Counted from the stretch's first letter, positions 47,545 to 61,300 are shown. The stretch is 64,000 bases of DNA from Paramecium pentaurelia (GCA_905183005.1 CAJJDO010000123.1:189236-253235), one strand, 5' to 3'. A program made the numbers and translations. Notes: generated by a model from the letters alone, not told the origin.

Positions 47545-48088
47545 TCAGGATTGATCATCATCATCATTATCTTCTTCATCTTCTTCATCATCCTCTTCAT
47601 CATCATCAGATGAATTTTGTCTTTTCCTTTTTTAATTTGTTGCTCCTGTTGTACCTTCTACCGCTTTAACTGCCTATTCAATATTATGCATATCATACTT
47701 CTCTATATTTATTTAAATAGAGTTTTAATATATCAACATAACTTTCAAAACCTAATGTATTAATGGCATACAATAAGTCTTCTCCATTTATTGTCTTCCT
47801 TTTCTCATTCTTACATTTTTCGCAAGCTTCTGATGTTATGAATGATATGAATCTATATTTTAAATTATTCCATACTCTGAAACACATTCTTACACAGTTT
47901 CTTTTGCATCTTTAGCAATCTTTGCATTTTCAGGGAGTGCCTTCTTCATGATCCTGTTTATATTAGCAATAGGTAGAAACCTACTATAGTTTGGTATTTG
48001 CCTTCTATAAAATAAAAATTATATAAAACATTAGATTATCATCTTAGATCTCTTATTTTTAATTATCTTCTTATCGAAATTGACTCAT
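47545..48088 (-). CDS. NFYB: NF-YB / HAP3 CCAAT-binding transcription factor subunit
   Basis: 156 residues from four exons; introns 25 nt (near 48030), 23 nt (near 47860) and 25 nt (near 47690) are all needed. The histone-fold core of NF-YB is nearly complete: SRFLPIANINRIMKKALPEN, KIAKDAKETVQECVSEFISF, ITSEACEKC, RKTINGEDLLYAINTLGF and YVDILKLYLNKYRE. NF-YB pairs with NF-YC, and the pair recruits NF-YA to CCAAT boxes. The C-terminus is a very acidic Asp/Glu tail with a preceding basic KRKRQ. A shorter ORF beginning inside the second intron is only a fragment of it. It acts in the nucleus as a general activator. Confidence 0.93.
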
Positions 48089-48209
48089 CCAATCAGATTT
48101 GATTTTAATTATATATAAATTTAATTAGAATATAATATTTATTATATTTCTATGTAATCCTTTTAATATATTTAGCAATTAGCTTAAAATAATCCTAATA
48201 TTAAATAAA

Positions 48210-48464
48210 TCACAAATTTTCGAGATCCTTCATAAAATCTTAAAAAGCATCTTCTGGTTTTTTCTTTATTTGACTTTCTTTTACAATCTATCTAAAATTA
48301 TTTTAATTATTTTAGATTTATTAATTTTTTATTAACTACTACTATTGATAATAATATTATTGTTATTGTTATTATTATAATAATTGTTATTGGTGTTATT
48401 ATTGTTATTGTTATTGTTATTATTATTATTACTATTGTTATTATTGTTATTGTTATTATTGTTA

Positions 48465-48538
<74 letters not shown>

Positions 48539-49388
48539 TCTGCTTTCTTTATAAATGAAGTGGTATCAAAGGTACTTACTATTTGGTTAAATCAATCTTG
48601 CATTTCTTAACCGTGCTCTCCTTTACAATTACATCTGGACAAATTGGTTTTTATTCTTTTTCTTCATCTGGTAAAAATATTTTTTTCAATGGCTAAGGTT
48701 CAGCTTATTCAACTTAAGGTTCTTATGGAGGTTAAGGTAACCTTTATTCCTCTAAATTTTTGATATAATCAAAGTTCATCTATTCAGTTACCTTACTAAA
48801 TGGATCGTAAGTAGAAAATTATGTTTAGAGTTATTTTTATTTATAACCAATTTTTATTTTAGAAGGATCTACTTTACCCCCAAATATTTTTAAAACTTCA
48901 TCTGTAATAATCACTCCATCAGAATCTAGATTATATCTATAATTATTCATACTTTTATATATTTTCTCATTAGGCTTTGCTTAATACTCCAATAATTTAT
49001 CATTAATTTATGATGCAATTTTTGTTTCATGAGATGGAACATATTTTCTTTTTTAAGGATCCAAAAAGGCTCTATTAATTTCAATTGCTTTTTTTGAAAA
49101 TTCTTAGGAATACCCTGGTACTTTAATTCTTTCATCTTTTATTTACTCTAAATTTATAGGAGGTTCATTAATAATTGGTTATTCATTTTCTTTAACAATT
49201 ACTTCTTTTTCTTACTCTCCATCTGAATCCTACTACTTTTCAGCATCCTTTTACAACTTCATTTAAAGTTTTTCTTATTTTATTCTCTCATATTTCTTGT
49301 GTTTTTCATGAGCTTCTTTCCTTTTTTGTTATTTCTATTATTTTAATTTCTTATGATATTTTAAAACAGGATTGATGCTTTTTTCCAT
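48210..49388 (-). CDS. WBP11-like splicing factor with polyglutamine tract
   Basis: About 380-390 residues. The N-terminus is a basic helix starting INPVLKYHKKLKQQKQQKRK, resembling the WBP11/ELF5 head (NP, then K/R-rich). The middle has YVPSHETKIASQINDKLLEY, YRYNLDSDGVIITDEVLKIF and a Pro/Gln segment with RLPQPPQEPQ and KKIFLPDEEKE. A polyglutamine tract follows (48396-48536). The end, EDAFQDFMKDLENL, matches the WBP11 terminal motif ending in FMKEMEGLL. WBP11 is a nuclear splicing co-factor. The head and tail matches are short, so the name is tentative. A GTAAGT...AG segment of 33 nt just before the Gln tract may be an intron; with or without it the frame is kept. Confidence 0.55.
48396..48536 (-). 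repeat. polyglutamine-coding TAA/CAA/TAG repeat
   Basis: Within the WBP11-like gene, 47 consecutive minus-strand codons all mean Gln: mostly TAA, many CAA, one TAG. Interruptions (one His, two Leu, three Tyr) occur only further downstream. The CAA and TAG substitutions are all synonymous under the ciliate code, as expected if the glutamine run itself is kept. Confidence 0.88.
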
Positions 49389-50665
49389 TAATATTTATAT
49401 ATTAAAATATTTTAAAACATATTTATGGAATTCAATATTTGTTAAATGTTCTCAAAATATATTCACTTTTAAATAATATCAGAAATTGTCTTTCATTTCC
49501 AAATCTCTATAATCCATCACCTATATTAGTAGGAGCAGATTTAATTATCTTATACTCTTTAATTATTCCAAACTGAATTAAAAGAGTAATCCTTTGTTTT
49601 AATGCAAATTTTTTTAACAATTTTTATTATAATCGATAGAAACATAAGTCTTTATGAAGACCATAAATTATATTTTATGTTTGATGATTTTTATATATTT
49701 CTATGTTCCACAGAATAACTATTATTATATTATATTTAATTTCTATGTCAATTAGAAATAATCCATTGAGTTGCTCTTAATTCCATTTTATACTAGAAAA
49801 TTATCTTAGAACTAATTTTATAAATTTTCATAAATAATAACTAAATAAATATAATTTATTCATAAATATTCAGTATTAAATGTATATTTTAGATCCACTC
49901 ATTATTATGAAAATTCAAAAATTTATGAAAATATCAAAACATTAAGACATATTTTTATTATCAAACTTCCTTAATTATTGTCTTCTTCATAATTATAAAA
50001 CAGACATTTTAGTATAGTGAAAAAATAAGAGAAATTTAAATATTAGATTCTCAATTAATAAAGTAATTGTATAATTTAAATATTCTCAATGTATCAAAGA
50101 TTTCAATTTAAAAATCTTTTTAAGAGATAGTCTTTTTCTAATTATAATAATATTTAAAAATGCTTAATTTAAATTTTATACTTTCATCTATAATTTAAAT
50201 AGATAAATAATGGATATTGTTTGATATGAAAAGTAAAAAGTTAAGTATATATATATTTACAAGGAGATATTAATTTTAAATTTTAAATATATTTCTGAGG
50301 AAATAATAAAAAATTTAATATATAATTATATAGATTATTATTATTGAACTCTTGAGAATAAATTTATTACTTATCATTATACATTGATTTATAAAAAGGA
50401 AAGAATAGTACTCAGAATTCTATCAATATTTATGTTTCTTTTAATGTAAGCACTTATGGATAAAAAGTTGGAATAAGAATTGTAGAAATTCTAAAATATA
50501 ATTTAAAATTTTGATTGAAATTGAAGATTGCTTAATCGAATTAAATTATTGTTATGATTAACACATCTTATTTATAAATACTAATAAATAATTTAATGAA
50601 CACTGACTTTTCATAATTTTTAGCTAATAATTTTTTTAATAAATTCATTGTAAATTGATTACGTC
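49389..50665. other. AT-rich spacer
   Basis: About 1.28 kb without a supported gene between the divergent WBP11-like and small HTH genes. Long A/T runs, no conserved-looking peptide in any frame and no repeat beyond dinucleotides. It is one of the three longest empty stretches here. Confidence 0.45.
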
Positions 50666-50981
50666 ATGGCCTCAGTTGACTAGACATAATTTACCTTTAT
50701 AAAGCATCGCCACTTTACAAAGAAGAGAAAACTCGAACAAAAACCAAGAAATTACACTTACATTAGTTCTGAGGCTAAGTTATTGTTCCTCTAGCTCTTT
50801 TTATTTGAAAGCTATAAAATCCAAGATGTAAAGTTTTGTTTAAATTTACAATTAGGCAGCCAATAAAGCTGGTATTAAGTACTCATCAGCCAAGACAATA
50901 CTTTTCGCTCATCGAAAGTCGTTTAAGAATGAATTGATAAGAAATAAATTGGCAGCAGTATAAAATTAAATTATATTCTGA
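50666..50981 (+). CDS. small helix-turn-helix protein
   Basis: 95 residues, one 28-nt intron near 50828. A basic N-terminal arm (FIKHRHFTKKRKLEQKPRN) is followed by two helices (SEAKLLFLQLFLFES) and a helix-turn-helix (YKIQDAANKAGIKYSSAKTI, LFAHRKSFKNEL) of the same type as in 38384-39012: IxDAAxxxGxxxSxAKxI. Probably binds DNA. It lacks the linker and tail of its larger relative. The GC level of this gene is higher than its surroundings. No catalytic transposase domain. Confidence 0.65.
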
Positions 50982-51165
50982 AATAGAATTCTATAAAGGC
51001 TAAATGTTGTGGATATAAAATTAAATAAAGTGGAGATCAGGATAATATTCAAATAATAAGTAGAGTTGGAATGTGAATGCGCATTCAACACCCCCCACCT
51101 TTAAATTGTATATATATGTGAATAAAATTTTTAATTTAATATTAATTAATTTATCCGTTAACAAA

Positions 51166-52782
51166 ATGAATATTAGATAACCACTCTAATCTTATAATTC
51201 AGTAGAGAGAAACCCTGAGAAATCATGCAAATCGATTTCTGAAATAGAGACATTCCTTAAAGAAATAGACAGATTGTAAGGAGAGAATCAAAAGTTGAAA
51301 GATCGTCTTAAATAATAGCCATCCATATCAATGACTATGGAAAACCAAAAGGTTCTTACTGAGAATCAAGACTTAAAAGTATATTATCAATAGTTATTCA
51401 TTAGAATTAATTGGAGTTACTATAACATAAAAATGAGGTATAAGAGAAGACCCATGCAGATGCCTTAAGACAATTAGATATCAATTGGAAATAGGATGTG
51501 GCTACCTTAAAGTTTTAATTGGAACAATAGGAGATCAACCATAGGTAAAGTTCAAGATAGGAAATTATGTAATACAAATCAGAGATTGCAAAGTTATAAT
51601 AAAATCTTTCTAAGATTTCTAATGTAGAAAATAACAATTAGAATCTAGTCCAAGTTTTGGTAATAATAATATATTAATAAATAGGAAAATGAACTGATTT
51701 AAGTTAAATAGATTAATAATGGTTTGGAAGAGAAATTAGATTAAGCAATTTCTTAATTTGATCTTTAATCTAAAGACTAAGAATTTACTTTAATGAAATA
51801 ATAAACTATTATCAATTCTTAGGAATAATATCTTAACGAATTAAAATCAAAACTTTAGATTTAAAAAGATTAAAATCTTGATTTGTTATCATAAGTAAAG
51901 AAATTGAAGGAAGTAGCTGATAATAAGACTACTCAAGCATCCAGTTTAAGTAGTAGAGTAAAAGAGTTGGAGAATGATTTCAAACATGTGAGTAGTACTT
52001 ATTAGGAACATAAAGCCTAATTATAATAAAGAGTCGAGGAATTAATATTATCAACTGGAAAACAATCTGAATAAATATGTTTACTTTAAACTTAATAATA
52101 AAGAGATTAAGAATTGATTAAAAGATTATAAGTTAATTTAGAAAATGAATAAAAGAATAGAGAAATGGAAGTAAGAGAGATTTAAGAATCTAAAGCTAAA
52201 TTGATTTAATTTTTATAATAAGAATTACTTTAATAGAAAGAGTAGAATCATTAATTGAGAAGTGATAATCAAATGTTAGATAAACAATTAAATGAATTAA
52301 AATAATACTATTAATATAATTTTAGAGATTTAGAATGTAAAACTAATATGTTGGAAGGGGAATGCAATAGATTAAATAACATCATTGCTTAAAAGGATCA
52401 AGAATTAGTAATTATTGAAATGTAGATGAAGAGTACTAACAATTGTTAAGAGAGAGAAGATGAGAAAATTCATGAAGTCATTTAAATTTAAGAATAAGAA
52501 ATCAATTTATTAAAGTAATAAAATGAAAGTTTAATCAATGATCTATCAAGATAAGCTGATAATTATAGACATTTAGCTCTATAACACAAATAATATTAGA
52601 AATTTGCAGAGGATGTCAAATTGAATAATATAACTATTAATGAATTATAAAGCAAATGTGAATTATAAGATAAGGAAATTGAGAGACTTAGAATGAAAAT
52701 ACTAGAAAAGTCATAATAACTTGAAAAAGTTTAAAAAGACAATCTTGATTATTAAGCCAAACTCAAAACCAGATTGAAATGA
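51166..52782 (+). CDS. long coiled-coil protein
   Basis: 521 residues, introns 26 nt (near 51380) and 25 nt (near 51660). Nearly the whole protein is heptad-patterned coiled coil rich in Gln, Glu, Lys and Leu, for example SISEIETFLKEIDRLQGENQ, VKKLKEVADNKTTQASSL, and QDKEIERLRMKILEKSQQLE near the end. No head or motor domain is present. The high use of TAA/TAG for Gln is striking, about one codon in six. Likely a filament, basal-body or tethering protein; too generic to name. It is followed 28 nt later by another coiled-coil gene on the same strand. The spacer 50982-51165 includes a C-run (CACCCCCCACC) of unknown meaning. Confidence 0.7.
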
Positions 52783-52809
52783 TTGTATATACTATATATT
52801 AATATAAAT

Positions 52810-53499
52810 ATGTCAGTGTCCTAATTGTTAATTAAATTATACAATCTAGTTGCAGATCATAATGATATCACATCCTTCTAAATGTTTTTGAAATCTCAGA
52901 ACTTAATTCAATAACTGAATATTATAATTGAGCATATTTAAAACAATAAAATCAAATAGGATTACAAAGAATTAGAAAAATAATTGTAGAAATATGAATC
53001 TGAAGTCAGAGTCAATATTAGAGTAAATCGTTTATATTATCATTTCAGGAATCTTATATAATGAATTAGAAATATGATGATATGAAAAACTATATCAAAT
53101 AGTTAGAATAAGAAAGAGATGAATTCTTAAAAAATACAAAAAAGAATTTGAATGTATTATTTATTCGATAATTAGTTTTTAGAAATTAAAAAAAGAGAAT
53201 GAGGAACTCTATACAAAAGTTAAAATCTTATAAGAAGAATTAAATTACTATAGACAAATTGAAATATATACCCAACAGTCAACTAAAATAAGTAATACTA
53301 AAACCATAGAAAAACCAAATAAACTCAAAGACAAACGATTTCATACTAATATTACTCCTCAAAAGTCAGCCAATTAATCTTTTGATTATTTAGTTAATAA
53401 AAGATTAAGTTAATAGATTGTCCATAGAAAATAAAGTTTCTAAAAATATATGTCTAATAAAAGGAGATCTTGCACTACTGATTTATCTAAAAGTATGTG
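52810..53499 (+). CDS. coiled-coil protein, 3' end unresolved
   Basis: Exons 52810-53022 and 53049-53153 and a third from 53183, separated by introns of 26 and 29 nt. The N-terminus (VSQLLIKLYNLVADHNDITS, FQMFLKSQNLIQQ) is helical, followed by coiled coil (DYKEKELEK-type, KKENEELYTKVKILQEELNY) and a basic Ser/Asn tail (KLKDKRFHTNITPQKS; NKRLSQQIVHRKQSFQKYM). In the third exon no TGA closes the chosen frame where coding quality fades (about 53460-53500), so the end is approximate. A GTATGT splice-like site at about 53493 could start another, unusually long intron. Function unknown. Confidence 0.58.
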
Positions 53500-53830
53500 A
53501 ACCATTTTATCAATATTATCTTATTAAAGATCATATACTATCATTTTTACTAGACTAATTTTTATTTACAATAAATATCATAAATAGATAATTTAATGTT
53601 TCTAAATTACACACATATGTTTAATTTGATTAAAATTTTAGAATTATAAATAAATTATATATCACATTGAATAATACTTTTATGTAAAGAGCTCTCTAAT
53701 TTTGTCTTTGTTAAGTTAAATAACAATTTAGAATAAATTACATACATTTAGAATCATCAAATTCAATTGATATCATTTTATTGGTCTATCGTTCCAAATA
53801 TGCTAATAATCAGCTATTAGGCAAGATTCT

Positions 53831-54070
53831 ATGGAATAATCGCTTAATAAAAAGAAATAAATCTAAAAAATAAAAAATATTATCTAAAATTTTGTTAATT
53901 CTGCTAGTGAAGATGAGGAAAGCTACAATTAAGGAGAAATTGATTTTCAAAACAATAAAGGATAATAAAATTAGATATAAAATACTATTCAAATAGAGTT
54001 AAAAATTCAAACACTTAGAGTCAACCTATTTCCTAAAATTTTGACTATGTAAAATTTAAAAAAAAGATGA
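53831..54070 (+). CDS. small acidic protein or last exon
   Basis: An 80-codon frame with coding-like sequence: SLNKKKQIQKIKNIIQNFVN, SASEDEESYNQGEIDFQNNK and a C-terminal NLFPKILTMQNLKKR before TGA 54068. ATG 53831 is the first in frame after an upstream TGA. It may instead be the 3' exon of the preceding coiled-coil gene, but no normal-length intron joining the two was found. Not recognised. The stretch 53500-53830 holds open but weakly coding-like frames. Confidence 0.4.
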
Positions 54071-54191
54071 TTCTTAATCAATTATCAAATTTAATGTTAA
54101 GTAAATAAGAAGTTTAATAAGATTAGATAATTATAAGAATTAATTAAATTATCATTTTCATCATACCCATATACTAACAAATAATCTAAAA

Positions 54192-55343
54192 TCATAATAT
54201 TTCATCTTCATTTATAGGTTACTTTTCGATTTCATTGATTATATATTTATGATAAGGATCTATAGAGATTTCTTATTCATATTTAGATTATCCAAATATC
54301 ATCAATTCATCAATATTCATTTTAATTTTTATTCTAGCCATTGGTTTATATTTTAATTCATTTTCTTTTAATACTCTATTTGATGTAAAACTTTAAAATG
54401 TTTAGTCTTCATTTTATTATTTTAGAATAGTGGAAATAGTTTAATCTTTTTCAAATAGATATGGTTTTCTAATAATTTACTATCTATCAGTACATATGAA
54501 GATGGGTACCTGATTTTATTATTACATCTCACTAATTTATTATAAAAATGTTTACATTATTTATTGATTTTTATTTTCAGATAATTCCATCATTTAATCG
54601 TTTGTACTTGAATATTCTTATTTTCTTCTAAAATTATACAAATCCATCATTAAAGAACAACTTGGATTTCTAGATATACGAGCTGATAAAGAATGAAGTA
54701 GTTCAGAATGAATTTTCTCTTTCTTATCAAAATCCTCTAAAGCTCTTTGATCTCTATATAAACTTTATTTTTTTAGAAATGGCATTCTATCAATTGACTT
54801 CTATTCATCTATACTATTTTAGATTAATCTTTTTTCCAACTAAGTAATTTTATTAATTAACTCGGAACCTGTAATAAGATTTTCAGTTTTTGATTATTTA
54901 GAAATCTTGACAGGTGTTTAAGCTATTTTTAATTGTGTTATTTTTCTTTATAAGGGAGATTCCTTTTTAGACATACTAATTGACTCCAATAGACTTATCT
55001 ATTAATTTGGATTCTGTAAGTCTTAATTTAAATGCTGAAGAGGTTATTTCTTTTTGAAGATATCAGGTTTTCCTACAATAGTTCTAGGGACAATTTTATT
55101 TTTTTCATATTTTGGTCCAATTGCATGATCATGTTGTAAAATTTTTAGATTAAGTGGATCTTAAAATATATTTTTAGTTTTCTCTAACTTTTTAGTTTCA
55201 AAAAGTTATTAAATCAATTCAGGATTGTGATCAATTGATTTGGCTAATAAATAATGATTACCTTTAATAATAGAAGAATATTACAAATCAGAGAATCCAC
55301 TATTAGCAGAAACGAAACTTATTGAATTCAATTATTTATGCAT
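54192..55343 (-). CDS. unrecognised 383-residue basic protein
   Basis: Single exon of exactly 384 codons. ATG 55341-55343 is chosen; an internal ATG at 54972-54974 would give a 260-residue form. Segments include FVSANSGFSDLQYSSIIKGN, LLAKSIDHNPELIQQLF, ILQHDHAIGPKYEKNKIVPR, NLITGSELINKITQLEKRL and MARIKIKMNIDELMIFGQSK. Ser/Gln/Lys-rich, partly helical, with no membrane or catalytic motif. It begins 32 nt downstream of the Brr2 stop on the same strand. Cytoskeletal or ciliary proteins often look like this, but no family was identified. Confidence 0.6.
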
Positions 55344-55374
55344 TTAATTATGAATATTATAATATTGTAATATT

Positions 55375-58300
55375 TCATTATTCTTACTCTTATTCAATAA
55401 TAGGATTAACTTTCAATTAGAATTATGATGTTGTATCTACACCTATATAGGAATCACATATGGCATATATGGTTAAATCATAATCTCCAGCTTCAGGTGC
55501 TTAGAATCTGAGATCAACTTTAATGCTCTATTAAAATGAGACCTTCTTATTTCCAAATAATCTATTAGTGTTTCTATCAGCACATAAAACCCACCATTGC
55601 TCTTCTTTTTATTTAGGATAATGTGGTGCTATCACATAATCAGTATAAATATTATCTTATCTACTTAAGACTACTTGAACATGGAAGATATCTCCTTGGA
55701 CAATTTCTTCTTCAGCAATAATATCTGAAATTTCAACAGATGGTAATCTAATATGAATATTGAATATACCTATTTCCAGCTTAGGCAATGTCATCAATTT
55801 ATTGTTAAGTAAATTGATTTAATACTTGAGTTCGATCAGACTCATCCATATCGAAGAAATCAGCCCAATCGGACACTTTCATAGATTTTAATTATTCAAT
55901 AGTGTTTTTATTAAAATGAGGTAATTACAATAATACACTATCTTCATCTTTCCAAAGACTTTAAACAATCATCTAACAAATTTGCATTGATATAATAGCA
56001 GGTTTTAACCAAAGATTTGAAGAGGCAATATCAACCATGGCAGTACTTAATCTAATTGCTAATTCTAAAATAGTCAAATCTGATTTTAAATCAGAGTTCA
56101 ATTTGATTCTACTAAAATAAGCTTATAATAAAATTAAAGCTTTTGTATTAGGTTCATTAAGTTTAACATTAATAGGTTAGAAAGGTATTTTCTAAAGTAA
56201 TTAAGCCAAAAGAATTTCTTCTCCATTTCTAATATTCAAGACTTCAAATTCTTTAGCTTCAGATAAAATGAATAATAAATCTCTAAGTTTACTATTTGCA
56301 TTTATTTTATCTGAAAAGTTTTTGACTGTTTCAATATTAATATAATAATAATTGGCTATAATACCAGAATTAATAGCTTCTAATTCATTATCTTCTTCAA
56401 CAGCTATACATTTACTTTCATGTAATTCATCAATAGTAGTTTCAATTAATTCACTTAAATAATTGTTAATAGCTACTCCATTAATTTCATGTAAACTGTA
56501 ATAATTTGGATTCTAGGTCAATCTTCTATACATAAAAGTCCATGTAATCCAATCAATGCAGTCTTATGTATTATGAATATTTTTAGCTACAATTTCAGCA
56601 TTCAAATGATTAGCTAAATTATGATTAAGATGAGATTCTATTGGCATAGGTTCATAAAGGAATTTCTAATAATATTCTTTCTTTGGACTATATGTGAGTA
56701 TATGACATTAAGAAGTAGTACTTTCAATCATTTCTAACATTTCAGCAATAGTATAATCAACATATCTCTTATCAATTCCATCATATTTTTAATTATCTAA
56801 AATAAATACCTTTCCTTTAAGATTATAATATAATGCTAATTTATAGGTGACTACAACAACTCTTAATTCTCCAGAAGATATAAATCTAAGTACTTCACTT
56901 TCATCTTATGGATCCATACATTCATATAGGAATCCAACTGATGCTTATAGTGTATGTTATAGATATTAATCTTCTTTGATTGTAAAACCTGATAATGAAT
57001 TATTATTATTAATCATAAGTTCTAGAGCACATACTCTAGCTAATTTACGATCAGATACATATATGATATTTAAATCTGTATTTGAAAGATTAGTTTTCAA
57101 TGATTTAATCATAGCTTAAATTCTTAAAGGTCTTTGACATTGATCAAATGATTAAATTTATATTTAAATATTGTTAGGTCTAACAATAGGTTAGAAATTG
57201 AAAGTATGTTTACTTCCTATCCAATCACTCATTTCTTTATAATCAGCTACAGATAAAGATAATCCTACAACTCTGAATGGAATTTCCATAGAAATCATTC
57301 TCATTCTTGATACTATAACTTCTAATACACTACCAGATTAACCAAGAGTATGTAAATCATCAGCTATAAATACTCTAATATCTTTGAATCCTTTTTTAGC
57401 TCTCCATCTTCTACTAATGATATCCCAATTAATTGCATTAGATACTATAATATCACATTATTCTAAGATTTTATTGTCACTTTAAGTTTATCCACTCAAT
57501 TTTCCTATTTTCAATGACATAGTTTTATTGAATATTTATAGGAATTAATTGTATTTGATATCACAATTAGTTTATATGGATGAAACATATATAGCTTTAT
57601 ATCCTTTCTATATATTAGTCATTTATAAAATAGCTAAAATGGGGAGTATACTTTTAGATTAATAAGTTGATGATCCAATAAAAATATTATCATTAGATTA
57701 ATATATTTATTAGAATACTTAAGTTTAAATCTAATCAAAATATCTATTTTATAATATCTTTTTAGCCAATATATTTTCAATCTATTAATGTTTAATTTAA
57801 TCAATTGATAATAATGTTAATTATAATAGATCTGTACATCTATTAAATGGTTCTGGTAATATAAGATTTTTAAATGGAATTGGTTATTCACTTTCACAAG
57901 ATATCCATTTATCTGATATAACTTTAATATAATAAATTGGATGCATAACTTCAAATAATGCAACTGTTAGAGTAAATTCCATTTCTTAATTTTTTTATTT
58001 CATTAAAAACATTTCATGATACAATATTTTCTCTCCATCAGAATCCAATACAAATATATGAAATGGTTCTTATCTTCCATGAATTTTTTCATCCCATTAG
58101 AAATCACAACTTAAATGTAAATCTATTCTCAAACATGATCTAGTTATTGGTTAAGCAAATGCTTAGATCTCAATCTTTGGGAATTTATGAATATATTTAT
58201 GTATCAACTTTGTCATATTCTAATTCTAATATCTTATAAGTTCTCCTAATTATTATGATGACATTGCATATAAATGTTCCCATGTAATTCCTTCCTTTTT

Positions 58301-61300
58301 CTCTATTCTTCTTAATAAATCATCTGGTAATCCTTTAAATTATCTAAGTGGAGTCATACAACTCCACATTCTTTTCTCTATCATTTTAGATAATTGTAAA
58401 CATTATAATGCACTCTAAGCCCATTCTTTTTATAAACATATTTCATATAATGCTCTCATTATTCTACCTGCACTTTACATAATATAAACCATATCAGAAT
58501 TCAAAGCATATCCTTCTAATTTTAATCTGCTTATGTATCCTTATAATAATACATTTATCTTTGTTGTTGAATCTTCAGGTGATCCTTTTATTGGAACTGG
58601 TACACTCATCATTAATTTTTATAATTCTATCTTTTCTTCTTCTCTTATTGGAATTAATTTAAATTCATGTGATAATGAAAATACTTTGAAAATATCAATC
58701 ATACCCATATTTTATTTCAAATGTTGATTATACACTTACATACTTGGATATTTTATATAATAATTACTAGCAATCTTACCTAATATTGTACTCTCAATAT
58801 TTCCAGTCTTCTTATCATAAATAGCTAAACTATTCTTATCTAATAATAAACATGCAGAATGTATAAGATCAGCACGATATTTTATTAATGCTTAATCATT
58901 ACTATAGTCTGGTATATTATATAATTATGGATTTCTTAACATTCTTACATATAAATAAGTGTAACCTAACCAATTTACTCCATCTTTCAAATTCTTTATA
59001 TTACCTTAAGCAACTTCAGCATTTAATTAATCAGCTAATTATGATACAAATTAAGATTCTATTGGTAATTGAACATTCAATAAAGATAAATAATATTTAA
59101 GTTCTTAATATGTTGTTAATATGATTCCTTCTCCAGATGTATCATATCTAGGTCTACCAGCTCTACCCATCATTTATAAGATATCTTAAGGACTCAATTC
59201 TATCCATTTTCCTTATTCTGGTGAATATATTTATGTTCCTTTTATTATAACTGTATGTGCAGGTAGATTGACTCCCCATGCTAATGTAGATGTAGATATC
59301 AAAATTTATATATTCTTCTTTTCAAAAAGACTTTCAACTAAATCTCTATCTCCTCTGCATAATCCAGCATGATGAATAGCTATACCACTTGCTAATAATT
59401 CTTTTAGATCAGCTGATTTGATATCTTCTTTATCAATTACTGTCTCTAAGATCTTCTTTGAAGAACTTTCTTCTCTAATGAATTTAGATAATTCATCTTT
59501 TGAAAATGCCATTTCCTTTAATGTTTTAGCTGTTTTAACAGTTTCTTTTCTAGAGTGAACAAATACTAAGATTTATGATTTAGTGATTCTTTCAATAACT
59601 TTTTCATATAAAATTTCATTTGTCAATAACATTCTTCTTATTGGTTTCTTTTCATTAATACCAATATATTATTATTATAATGGAACTGGTCTATAAGAAT
59701 TGTCAAAAAAGAATACTCCACTCTATTTAACTCTAATAAATGTTGCCACATCAGAATAATTTGGTAAAGTGGCTGATAATCCTACAATTCTTACTACTTC
59801 TTATCTCTCCTCCATTAATTTCAATTATCTTGCAATTATTGATTCTATAACTGGACCTCTACTATCATGTAATAAATGAATTTCATCAATAATCACTAAT
59901 CTTACTAATGAAATAAAATCATTTTGTTATATCTTTCTAGTTAAAATATCCCATTTCTCTGGTGTAGCTATCAAAACTTAGATTGTATTCAATTAATGTT
60001 TAGTTAAATGAGTATCTCCAGTAACTTCAGCAACTTTAATATTATATGGTTCTAATCTATTTTGAAAATTATGTACCATTTCATTTACTAATGCTTTCAT
60101 AGGTGCTATATAAATAATTTTAAATTTTTAAATATCAACAATACCATTTTAATAATATTCACCAATAGTTTATAACATTGTAAGTAATGCAATATTAGTT
60201 TTACCTGCTCCAGTTGGTGCACAAATCAACATATTTTCATTACTTAATAATGCCTTTTCATAAACAACACTTTAAATAGTATTGAGTTCTTTAAAACCTC
60301 TAAATGCTTATTAAGCAAATTCAGGTAATTCACCTATTTATATCAAGTTATCCTTATGAACATTAGGTTTTGGGGCAGGAATGTATATCTCTTCATATCC
60401 TTTCTTTGTTACTTTAAAAGAATGAGGAGGTAAATGACATTTCTCATTTGACATCAAATGTCCTTAAGATACAAACTGCAATTACTCTAAATCAACTATC
60501 TTTTTTGAAAGTCCTTAAAGATCTTGATCAGTAATATTTATTGATTCATAATATTATTTCTCATTTTCTTCTTAAATTATTTAAAATTAAGCATCATTTT
60601 TCTTCTTTTTTTGTAATTCCATTAAAATTTAAAGACCTTCTTATGTCTATCTCATTTAAGAATGGATTTATTCAACTTATTCAGCACTTTAAGCCTTACT
60701 TAAAAGAGTACAATAAAATATCTTATGTCTATTAGCATGTAATAATCTAATAAGATCAAAACGATCCTAACCAAATAATAAAACTAATTAATTTTCACAT
60801 TCTATGTCAGTTTATAATTTCAAAATATCTAAAACTGTTTATTCCATTTATTATGCTACTATTGGATCTTAATATATTTTCTGTAATTCCCGCTATAACC
60901 AAAATCCATCTATATCAACTACTTTATTTCTTGTCTCTTCTACTTATACTTTTGCTTTGATAGTCTATTCATTTTATTCTTATGAATCATCTTCTTCTTC
61001 TATTATTTCCTCCATATCACTTGAATCCTATTCTTCTTCCAAATTCAATGGTAATTGCATCTCATCTGTATTTCCTTGTGTTATTTCAGGATTATAATCT
61101 GTTATTGCTTTACCTGATAATACAATATCTGAAAATAGCTCATTTGTCAACTTTCCAATTATTGCTTCTACTTCCTATCTTTTCTCAGAATCTTTCAAAT
61201 TATCATTTTTCATTATTGCTAACACTTCATCAACTATAGACTTTATCACATCTTATGATTATTCCTAAAATAATCCATAAACTATAGACAATAATCGTTC

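Noticed and set aside
47693..47887. 64-residue stand-alone protein
   Set aside because: It is the middle exon of NF-YB; its first residues are read from the 23-nt intron.
54192..54974. Separate 260-residue gene starting at 54974
   Set aside because: The frame continues upstream without a stop to ATG 55343 with equally good coding character, so the longer model is preferred.
59306..59512. 68-residue independent minus-strand protein
   Set aside because: It is an internal fragment of Brr2 (GIAIHHAGLCRGDR region) bounded by Gln codons read as stops.
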